This document shows positions 1 through 5,797 of a stretch of 7,677 bases of DNA, one piece after another. Source of the DNA: Candidatus Poseidoniaceae archaeon (GTDB lineage: Archaea > Thermoplasmatota > Poseidoniia > Poseidoniales > Poseidoniaceae); NCBI GenBank assembly GCA_029250345.1, contig JAQXFL010000178.1:1-7677 (forward strand), in the 5' to 3' direction. The notes below the pieces were generated by a model. That model was not told the origin of the DNA. It searched no databases and was given only the letters and a program-made list of their open reading frames with translations. Both the position numbers and the translations under genes were made by a program. Positions within the stretch are counted from its first letter, which is position 1. Each line of letters opens with the position of its first letter.

Positions 1-625
1 AGTAGCCGCCGATGTTGTAGGCACCGTCAATATCGTAAATCACGATTTGAACTTGACAATTGTTGTCAACATCTGGAGGGGCAAGGCCTCGTCCGTCTTG
101 GTAGTCCTTGCCATAGTACGTGGTCATTGTAGGATAGATGGTTTGGTCCCATGACGATGCAAGATTGTTGAGCACTGTAGAACTCAGTGTCCGTCCGGAT
201 TGAACCAAGAATGCAACTGTAGTTGTTGTTTTAGCAACATATGTATCAATTGAACCGCCCGAGGTAGGGACGGTCAATTGATCGTTGACAATGTGAGGGG
301 AGCATGCTCTCCCAGCAGCACGCCCGGAGGTAACGGGCTCGTAAGACATGTCTTCAACGCCAGGCCGTCCAGCATCAATCCATTCTTGCTTGAGGAATGA
401 AAAAGCGGAAACGACGGGTTGTTCCTCTTCAATCATGAGGTACTGGTCGCCCATTTCAAGTTCGAAATCTGCGACATCGCCAATGATGACGCCACCTGCA
501 TCGTAGGGCTGTACTTCGTTCGAATCCTCAGATTCAGCGCTTACGTTAAGCAGAAGGGGGGAGACGCCAGAAGCAAAAAGCAGTATCACGAGGAGCATGG
601 CGGTATTGGAGCGTGGTTCCGACAT
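1..625 (-). CDS. Secreted protein, N-terminal part (possible metallopeptidase), runs off left edge
   Basis: The reverse frame is open from ATG at 625-623 to the window edge, giving 208 codons without a stop. Residues 10-30 form a signal peptide: hydrophobic core LLVILLFASG, then a likely cleavage after VSA at residue 30. An acidic stretch follows, to about residue 70, so the mature protein is probably outside the membrane. Two cysteines (about 108 and 190) could form a disulfide. Near the end come a Trp-Asp-Gln/Tyr-Pro segment, a DVDNN motif (185-189) and a hydrophobic strand ending YDIDG, then GGY. That order resembles the region before the zinc-binding HExxH helix in secreted M30 (hyicolysin)-like metallopeptidases. 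The peptidase assignment is inference, because the catalytic part lies outside the window. The start is supported by GAGGTG six bases upstream; the internal Met10 is an alternative. The gene diverges from the M28 gene. Confidence 0.75.
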   Translation of the reverse strand, partial: MSEPRSNTAMLLVILLFASGVSPLLLNVSAESEDSNEVQPYDAGGVIIGDVADFELEMGDQYLMIEEEQPVVSAFSFLKQEWIDAGRPGVEDMSYEPVTSGRAAGRACSPHIVNDQLTVPTSGGSIDTYVAKTTTTVAFLVQSGRTLSSTVLNNLASSWDQTIYPTMTTYYGKDYQDGRGLAPPDVDNNCQVQIVIYDIDGAYNIGGY

Positions 626-631
626 TTATGA

Positions 632-637
632 CACCTC
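632..637 (-). promoter_or_regulatory. Ribosome binding site of the left secreted gene
   Basis: Read on the minus strand this is GAGGTG, six bases before the ATG at 625. It matches the anti-Shine-Dalgarno end of 16S rRNA and favours Met1 over the internal Met10. It also implies that this transcript has a leader of about 30 bases, unlike its divergent neighbour. Confidence 0.6.
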
Positions 638-681
638 AAAGAACAGCAAGACTGCTAACATCTACACCAGTCGAAAAGAGG

Positions 682-689
682 TATTTAAG
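682..689. promoter_or_regulatory. Near-symmetric TATA box serving two divergent genes
   Basis: The plus strand reads TATTTAAG and the minus strand CTTAAATA, so the box could bind TBP in either direction. A purine-rich stretch before it on the plus strand (CGAAAAGAG, 672-680) could be a TFB recognition element. From the centre (about 685) to the ATG at 713 is about 28 bases, which predicts a leaderless or nearly leaderless M28 mRNA. In the other direction the predicted transcript start is near 659, leaving a leader of about 34 bases with a Shine-Dalgarno site. The call rests on position and composition only. Confidence 0.5.
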
Positions 690-712
690 AGTGGGTCTAT
701 GAGGCTTCATAC

Positions 713-1972
713 ATGCTCATGCACAAACCGACGTTTTTTGACACCATTCAAAAGAAACCGCTTGTCGCATTCTTCCTGATACTATGTGTATGCAGCACCC
801 CTTTTACTGCACAAGCGGACGAGGTTGTTTCACCTTATGAACCGGTGGAAATGTGTCAGTACGTTGATGATTTGACGTTCAACGGGACTTTAGCGAACCA
901 GTCGGTACAATGGCAGTCAAGTCTCGGCCCACGAACAATCGGTTCTGAAGCCTCGGCCATTTTCCGAGCTTCGGTTGAAGAAAACATAACAGGGTGGAAC
1001 CAGCAGAATGCCGCACAATGGAATGTGAGTATGCATGAATACACCGTGGACAACCTTACCTTCACCAACATACAAGCATCCCTTCGACCAGAAAACTTCA
1101 GTGACAACACGCCGCGAATTGTCCTTGTTGCCCATTACGACAGCAGAGATGCTGCTGAGCGGGACCCGGACATGAATCGCACTGGCGACCCGATTATCGG
1201 AGCCAACGACGGCGCCAGTGGGGCCGCAGCACTCCTCGAATTAGCTCGAATCATCCCCCCAATGCAACTTGACTATGAAGTCGAATTACTGTGGACCGAT
1301 GCTGAGGACAAAAACCACACACCTCACACTTTCTTCGGCGCTGACGCATGGGGCGATGATCAAACCGAGGTTGATATCAACCGTACTGACGCCTACATTG
1401 TTCTCGACATGATTGGCGATGCGGACCTACAACTCACCCACATATGGCCAGGAAACGATTCGTTGTGGAGTACCATTACTCCCCTTGCACAATCACTTGG
1501 TCTTGTCGAGGATCATCCAGATTGCAACGGCATGCCCGGCATCAAGATACTCGACATGAACACCTCAATCGGAGTGTCAGATGACCACCTCGCCGCACTT
1601 GAAATTGGCATCCCAGCAATCGACCTCATCGACATAAGATTTGGACCAAACGCTACCGCCTTCGGAGGCTACTGGCACACCCACGAAGATACACCCGACA
1701 AAGTGAGCGCAGAATCACTGCAAACGGTTGGAAGACTGGTCGAATTGGGCCTTAAAAGCAACGCATGGATTTGGAATTCTACCGTTCGACAAGTGGCAGA
1801 TGAGACCATCGATGAGGAACCCGATGAGTCAGACCAGACTATGGACAGCACGGACGATGAGACGGAACCCCAATCCTATCCATTGCTGGCAATGGCTGCA
1901 GGTGCATCTATGGCAATTCTTGTTGGAGTAATCTTGACTTTGAACTGGAAAATTAGAAAAACCCTCAAGTGA
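713..1972 (+). CDS. Secreted, membrane-anchored M28 protein, glutaminyl-peptide cyclotransferase-like
   Basis: Predicted zinc enzyme outside the membrane, either an aminopeptidase or a glutaminyl cyclase converting N-terminal Gln to pyroglutamate. The 419 residues hold a signal peptide (core 16-34, cleavage near AQA at 33-35), a catalytic domain (about 42-355), an acidic Asp/Glu/Thr-rich linker (361-388) and a C-terminal membrane helix (390-411) with a basic tail. Motifs in order are AHYDS (His141), GANDGASG (Asp166), TDAED (Glu198 as base, Asp199 as possible metal ligand), LDMIGD (Asp232), SDDH (289-292) and WHTHEDT (His322). SDDH, DAED and WHT are typical of the cyclase-like branch of M28 rather than of ordinary aminopeptidases. 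Zinc ligands would be Asp166, Asp199 and His322 by family analogy. The start at 713 lies about 28 bases after the TATA box; ATG at 719 is an alternative. The family is well supported; peptidase versus cyclase cannot be decided here. Confidence 0.85.
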   Translation: MLMHKPTFFDTIQKKPLVAFFLILCVCSTPFTAQADEVVSPYEPVEMCQYVDDLTFNGTLANQSVQWQSSLGPRTIGSEASAIFRASVEENITGWNQQNAAQWNVSMHEYTVDNLTFTNIQASLRPENFSDNTPRIVLVAHYDSRDAAERDPDMNRTGDPIIGANDGASGAAALLELARIIPPMQLDYEVELLWTDAEDKNHTPHTFFGADAWGDDQTEVDINRTDAYIVLDMIGDADLQLTHIWPGNDSLWSTITPLAQSLGLVEDHPDCNGMPGIKILDMNTSIGVSDDHLAALEIGIPAIDLIDIRFGPNATAFGGYWHTHEDTPDKVSAESLQTVGRLVELGLKSNAWIWNSTVRQVADETIDEEPDESDQTMDSTDDETEPQSYPLLAMAAGASMAILVGVILTLNWKIRKTLK

Positions 1973-2032
1973 TTTTGCGCGGCAGAAGAAGGGAAGGGTA
2001 TTATCCGCGCATGAATTGACACTGTGTAAGGC

Positions 2033-2040
2033 GGAGGTGA
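2033..2040 (+). promoter_or_regulatory. Shine-Dalgarno site fixing a GTG start
   Basis: GGAGGTGA is an eight-base match to the archaeal anti-Shine-Dalgarno sequence. It lies five bases before GTG at 2046. It selects this GTG over the in-frame TTG at 2016 and ATG at 2061, and is the strongest ribosome site in the window. An A/T box GTATTAT (1998-2004) upstream would place a transcript start near 2027, downstream of the TTG. Confidence 0.75.
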
Positions 2041-2045
2041 CAACT

Positions 2046-2924
2046 GTGGATGAAAGCGAGATGGAAGAACGACGTGCAGCCCTTCGCTCGCGCGTACAGT
2101 CTCAACTCGAAGCTTCGCAGGCAGCAACTGAATCTCGCAAAAAAGCCGCCAGTGAAGAGTTGGTCGTGCAGTCCTCCGAACTTGAGAGGGCTGTAGAAAA
2201 GGCAACGGTCAAGTTTCAAGAGAAAATCGATGAATTGGATCAGTCAGACCGCTCTCGAATCCTCACCCTTGCAGCCTCTTTGATTTTGATTGGTAGCATC
2301 TTCGGAATGGCTACGGGCGCATTGATTCTCAACGGCAATCCTGATGAGTTACTGAATTCCACACTCTTTGAAACAACCGACACGGTGGACGTAACAGGTT
2401 TAGCAGTCGAGGCTGTTGACGGCAACGGAGTGGAGAACGTCACCATCCAGTTACTGCGGTTTGGCACAGACGAGGTGATAGGAGAAACACTAACCGACAG
2501 CTATGGTTATTTTAATTTCAAACAAGTTATCACACAAGCCACCACTATCAAAGTAATTTCCGATGGCTATGTTACAGTTGAGCGCGACTTCATCCCTGAA
2601 GAAGCGGGAGTCCGACCAATCACAATGACACCCGGTGACGGTGAGCGGTATGAAAATCACATCCCCAACAACGGCGGCTGGACACTGGAATCTGCAGTTG
2701 CCCTTTCAACTGCAATCGGTATCATCACCGTAATTTCTGCGCTTATCGGCTTCCAAGCAGCGGTCGAGGTTCGACGAGCGAAGCACTACCGAAGAACGCA
2801 ATACTTAGCAGGCCTTTCTCTGTTCAGTCGCGGCCTTATTGTATTCGGCCCACTGTTGATATTGATTGGAATGATTCTGCTGGTCATCGCCAAGGAACAA
2901 TTTAGCGATGTTGGTGATGACTGA
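2046..2924 (+). CDS. Three-helix membrane protein with coiled coil and CnaB/carboxypeptidase-regulatory-like domain
   Basis: Function unknown. From the GTG start the protein has 292 residues. Residues 1-70 are highly charged and helical (Glu/Arg/Lys/Ala/Gln), probably a cytoplasmic coiled coil. Helix 1 spans about 72-95. Residues 116-195 form a predicted external beta domain: VTGLAVEAVDG, then VENVTIQLL, then a TDSYGYFNF turn, then a strand ending SDGYVTVERDF. This is the usual pattern of carboxypeptidase-regulatory-like/CnaB folds. Helix 2 (217-240) is followed by a basic cytoplasmic loop (RRAKHYRR) and helix 3 (262-282). The topology puts both termini on one side, with the cytoplasm suggested by the basic loop. 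There are no catalytic residues, so a structural or sensing role is the best guess. The stop overlaps the next start by one base (TGATG), implying translational coupling to the kinase gene. Confidence 0.8.
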   Translation: MDESEMEERRAALRSRVQSQLEASQAATESRKKAASEELVVQSSELERAVEKATVKFQEKIDELDQSDRSRILTLAASLILIGSIFGMATGALILNGNPDELLNSTLFETTDTVDVTGLAVEAVDGNGVENVTIQLLRFGTDEVIGETLTDSYGYFNFKQVITQATTIKVISDGYVTVERDFIPEEAGVRPITMTPGDGERYENHIPNNGGWTLESAVALSTAIGIITVISALIGFQAAVEVRRAKHYRRTQYLAGLSLFSRGLIVFGPLLILIGMILLVIAKEQFSDVGDD

Positions 2925-4282
2925 TGTACCTTATCACGGTTGAGGGTGGTGACGGCTCGGGAAAAGGTGAAGCCGCTCGTATTTTACTCGAACTTGCAGC
3001 AGAATACCCATTTCCTGAAGTCCATGCTACCCACGAACCAAGGCGACACAGTGAACTAGGTAAGCTGGCACTCACATCCGTCAAACTTGGAAACAAAACA
3101 CCGCTCGAAGAAGCCGGGCTTTTTGCTGCTGATCGGCTCGACCATTCGCACACTTGGATACGACCATTGCTCCAAAAGGGACACATCGTCATCTCAGACA
3201 GAAATATTCACTCGTCCCTCATCTACCAAGGAATCGTTGGTGACCTCGGGGTGGAACAAGTGGCTAAAATGAACGCTGCAGCGATGATACCAGACTTGGT
3301 GCTGTGGATTGATTGCGATCCAGATAAAGCCATGAAAAGAATTGAATCGGGTACATTGAGAATGAACAGTGAGAAACAGGAATACTTCGAAACTGCTGAG
3401 ATTCAACGTACAATTCGTAAGGGATTCATCGACCTGTTGTCTGGAGAAATCAAAGCGCCATCGCCCTTCGACAAGTGCAATGTTGTTGGCCCAATCTTAA
3501 ATGAAGGCGGGTTGGATGAACTCAAGAAGAAGTTACGTAAGGAACTGCGCGCCTTTTTCAATCGAAAACCAGCACCACTGAATGTCAATGCTGACGAAGT
3601 GGACAGATACCTCCTACGGACACTTGTAACCGATGTTAAGAAACAGACCCGCCTTCCCGGGGCTCCTCAAGAAAAGACCGCTATTCACATTGGATGGTTA
3701 TCCGGCCGTTCACCTGCCGAATGGATGAAATACGCTGAAGAAAAATGGGACTCAGAGCATTCTGGGGGCTTTGATGTGCCTGCCGTTCCACATGCACACT
3801 CGTGTTGGTCGGTTCTTGGAACGCTCTCCCTCATCGTTGGCTCAAGTGAAGTCCCACGGCTCCACAAGGCCTTTGGGCCACACAGAATGGTGACTCAACG
3901 CCACACACAGCGCCTGATAAAATGGTTAGAGAAAACGCGTTGGATACACAAACAACAATCCCATGTACCGTTTGCTGAAGCTCAAGTGTTCAAACTCCGA
4001 GACAGCCGACTAGGATACGGTCGACTCGCCCTAGCGATGTGGCCGTTGCGCTCCAATCTCGCTTCATGGCGCAGAGCAAACCCCGATGCGAAATGGGAAT
4101 CCGCATTGCGTACTCTGCTTGTACCGGATGAAGGAAGGCAGCCCCGACCATCCATTCGTAGAGCAATTGACCACATCTGTAAACGACTAGAAATGCTGAG
4201 CAGCGGGCATGAAAATTGTCCGGCACCCACAACGATTGATGAGATTTTGGCGTGGTGGGAAACACCTCCGCCGGGTGAATAA
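2924..4282 (+). CDS. tmk: Thymidylate kinase with an unrecognised C-terminal domain
   Basis: Residues 1-210 are a P-loop nucleotide kinase of the thymidylate kinase family, which makes dTDP from dTMP and ATP in the cytoplasm. Visible motifs are VEGGDGSGKGE (P-loop, 6-16), THEPRR (36-41, in place of the usual REPGGT), AADRLDH (68-74), a RPLLQKGHIVISDR segment (80-93), SSLIYQG (97-103), LWIDCDP (127-133) and a lid-like segment (139-165). The family is normally about 200-215 residues; this protein has 452. Residues about 215-452 match nothing I recognise. They are rich in Trp, His and Arg, with a basic helix-like stretch QRHTQRLIKWLEKTRWIHK (325-343), and have no membrane segment. The P-loop lacks the usual Ser/Thr pair after the lysine. 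The gene overlaps the upstream gene by one base, and its stop abuts the convergent DUF2085 stop. The kinase fold is secure; dTMP specificity is likely but not certain. Confidence 0.8.
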   Translation: MYLITVEGGDGSGKGEAARILLELAAEYPFPEVHATHEPRRHSELGKLALTSVKLGNKTPLEEAGLFAADRLDHSHTWIRPLLQKGHIVISDRNIHSSLIYQGIVGDLGVEQVAKMNAAAMIPDLVLWIDCDPDKAMKRIESGTLRMNSEKQEYFETAEIQRTIRKGFIDLLSGEIKAPSPFDKCNVVGPILNEGGLDELKKKLRKELRAFFNRKPAPLNVNADEVDRYLLRTLVTDVKKQTRLPGAPQEKTAIHIGWLSGRSPAEWMKYAEEKWDSEHSGGFDVPAVPHAHSCWSVLGTLSLIVGSSEVPRLHKAFGPHRMVTQRHTQRLIKWLEKTRWIHKQQSHVPFAEAQVFKLRDSRLGYGRLALAMWPLRSNLASWRRANPDAKWESALRTLLVPDEGRQPRPSIRRAIDHICKRLEMLSSGHENCPAPTTIDEILAWWETPPPGE

Positions 4283-5044
4283 TCACTCTTCTTCAGCCTG
4301 GAGTTCAAACTTCGCATTGGCTGGCAAAACAACTTCACTTGCGTTCTTGAAGAGATGTGGGCGAGCAGAATATGCTGCTGCGGTCAAAATGGCAATACCG
4401 AAACCGAACGGCGCTCCTGTCAAAGGTCGGGTGAAATTGTTTGATTCATAACCGGTAAGTAATTGTGTAAATCCATCAAGAATCAAAGGGATGCAGAGCA
4501 AACTACCCAAACCAATCCAAGCCATCGTTCTTCGGTTCGTTCTATAGATTCCTTCGAGCCAAGCGTCAGGCAGCAAAGACAAGCATGAGTCGCGCACTGT
4601 CCAACGGTTGTAACCAAACCGAGAGTACACTAAACCACCCATTGCAAGTCCGAAAAAGATTCCAACATCTCGAGTGCATACAGGCATTTGATTCTCGTTA
4701 AGTACCCAGGAACGCTCGTGTTTGTTGTGGCAGTTGAGATCACCAAACATGTAGATGAAGCCACTGTAGGGGTCCAATTCCGTCCATGCAAATGGCTCGT
4801 GCTGATGAATTGTGTCATCATCATGGACATGCCTCAATGCTTCAGGGGTATTGCCTCCTGAGAACGCACCATCTTCTGTAGCATAATCGAGCGCATTCGC
4901 ACGAGCACCGAGTTCAGGCACACTACCGGTTGGCAAAAGAAACGGAGTAAGGAAAAACGAAACGAAGAAAAAAGCGCTTATTCCGAACACCCATCGCCCA
5001 ACTTTCCGTTCTCTATGACGGTCCGCCAAGCCATTCTTCTCCAT
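4283..5044 (-). CDS. DUF2085 family membrane protein
   Basis: Function unknown. The family signature is present: CHNKHERSW (105-113), MPVCTRDVGIFFG (120-132), and DGFTQLLTGYESNN with RPLTGAPFGFG (190-215). These match the DUF2085 pattern of CH-x-RS, pvCaRctGIy and DG-TQ-Sn-R-TG. Predicted helices lie at about 17-38, 126-142, 174-192 and 208-227. Basic residues before helix 1 put the N-terminus inside and the Cys/His region in the first outer loop. That loop also holds an acidic, His-rich stretch (HVHDDDTIHQH, 72-82) that could bind metal. ATG at 5044 gives 253 residues; the frame is open further upstream, to 5245, but such a start would run through the divergent Smr-like gene and add a sequence without membrane character. 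AGGTG lies eight bases before this ATG. The stop directly abuts the kinase stop. Confidence 0.8.
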   Translation of the reverse strand: MEKNGLADRHRERKVGRWVFGISAFFFVSFFLTPFLLPTGSVPELGARANALDYATEDGAFSGGNTPEALRHVHDDDTIHQHEPFAWTELDPYSGFIYMFGDLNCHNKHERSWVLNENQMPVCTRDVGIFFGLAMGGLVYSRFGYNRWTVRDSCLSLLPDAWLEGIYRTNRRTMAWIGLGSLLCIPLILDGFTQLLTGYESNNFTRPLTGAPFGFGIAILTAAAYSARPHLFKNASEVVLPANAKFELQAEEE

Positions 5045-5126
5045 ACCACTCGCACCTGCCCTCAATTGATGAAGTTTGGCTCGGACAAATGCGAGTATTG
5101 ATGTGCGGAACGGACCTCGTCGAACC

Positions 5127-5759
5127 ATGAGCACCAAGGAGGGGGAACCAGTTGGCTTAGGAACGGGCTTACAAGCTGGAGCCTTCATGGGATTGTATCT
5201 TGGGTTCAGTTTAGCAGTTGTTTCCGTACTTACAGATCCTGACAAACTTCAGCGCCTCGCCACCCTCATGTGTGTGCCTCCAATGCTCGGAGCCATACTT
5301 TTGGGACCTTTCCTTGCACGGAGAAGGCGGCCGGTATTTCTTGGCAGTAAGCCGCTCCAAGTGGCTCGTGAATTGTTACACCCCTACAACGAAGGCCAAG
5401 GTCACTGGCGGGTGTTGAGTCACGTCAAAAGCGATGGAATGTCCATACGCATTGACATGCATAATTTGACCAATGTCATTGGTGTTGTAGACGCCGCCTT
5501 AGAACTCGCAGACCACCATTCAGTACGCTTTATTGTCGGCCAAGGCGTATCGAACAGTCGTCAACCTGAACTGCGTGCTAAGGTTCTTGACAGAATTGAG
5601 GATAAAGTGAATGTTTCTCGCCGAAAAAGAAGTGCCAAATCGATCGAAGTTTCTCCCGAGCCAACCGTCAAGTATGTCGACCAACAAAGGAAAATTAACC
5701 GTGCAATTTTGATACTTTTGCCAATTTTTTCATTTTTCGCATGGCTTGAAATGCGTTAA
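5127..5759 (+). CDS. Membrane-anchored protein with Smr-like domain
   Basis: The 210 residues contain two N-terminal helices (about 14-34 and 45-63), a basic RRRR stop (65-68), a soluble domain and a C-terminal helix (191-207). Basic residues place the soluble domain in the cytoplasm. Residues 106-160 resemble an Smr domain: SIRIDMHNLT (LDLHG-like, His112), an amphipathic helix DAALELAD, the strand VRFIVGQG (HGkG-like, 133-140), then SNSRQPELRAKV and a further helix. Smr domains bind or nick nucleic acid. Here the Gly of DLHG is Asn and the His/Thr before GxG is Val, so nuclease activity is doubtful. The region 161-190 is basic. ATG at 5127 is chosen because it opens just before the first hydrophobic segment; an in-frame TTG at 5076 is possible. 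An A/T box near 5094-5101 would fit a near-leaderless mRNA. The Smr call is inference from motifs. Confidence 0.65.
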   Translation: MSTKEGEPVGLGTGLQAGAFMGLYLGFSLAVVSVLTDPDKLQRLATLMCVPPMLGAILLGPFLARRRRPVFLGSKPLQVARELLHPYNEGQGHWRVLSHVKSDGMSIRIDMHNLTNVIGVVDAALELADHHSVRFIVGQGVSNSRQPELRAKVLDRIEDKVNVSRRKRSAKSIEVSPEPTVKYVDQQRKINRAILILLPIFSFFAWLEMR

Positions 5760-5767
5760 CTGACCGG

Positions 5768-5780
5768 GATATTACTTATA
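5768..5780 (+). promoter_or_regulatory. Putative TATA promoter of the HTH-10 gene
   Basis: GATATTACTTATA is the only A/T-rich block in the 38 bases between the Smr-like gene and the regulator gene. It holds two candidate boxes. One (ATATTA, centre about 5772) sits 26 bases before ATG 5798. The other (CTTATA, centre about 5778) sits 26 bases before ATG 5804. Both predict a leaderless mRNA but disagree on the start codon. Confidence 0.4.
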
Positions 5781-5797
5781 CCGGAGAATGCATAACG

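Noticed and set aside
419..631. Forward open frame over the left secreted gene
   Set aside because: The reverse frame is open across the whole region with a signal peptide and ribosome site; the forward product has no recognisable features.
2011..2019. Minimal upstream reading frame ATG-AAT-TGA before the GTG start
   Set aside because: The likely TATA box (1998-2004) places the transcript start near 2027, after this mini-frame, so it would not be translated.
2016..2045. TTG at 2016 as start of the membrane protein
   Set aside because: It has no ribosome site of its own, and the strong GGAGGTGA at 2033-2040 would lie inside the coding region. GTG 2046 is far better placed.
3982..4338. Minus-strand open frames over the kinase C-terminal region
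   Set aside because: They shadow a well-supported forward gene. The GGAGGTG on the minus strand near 4265 looks fortuitous, and the products show no recognisable features.
5045..5245. N-terminal extension of the DUF2085 gene to 5245
   Set aside because: It would overlap the divergent Smr-like gene antisense. The added residues are Pro/Lys-rich with no family similarity.
5706..5738. T-rich tracts at the end of the Smr-like gene as a terminator
   Set aside because: They lie before the stop codon and are explained by the hydrophobic C-terminal helix codons (Ile/Leu/Phe).
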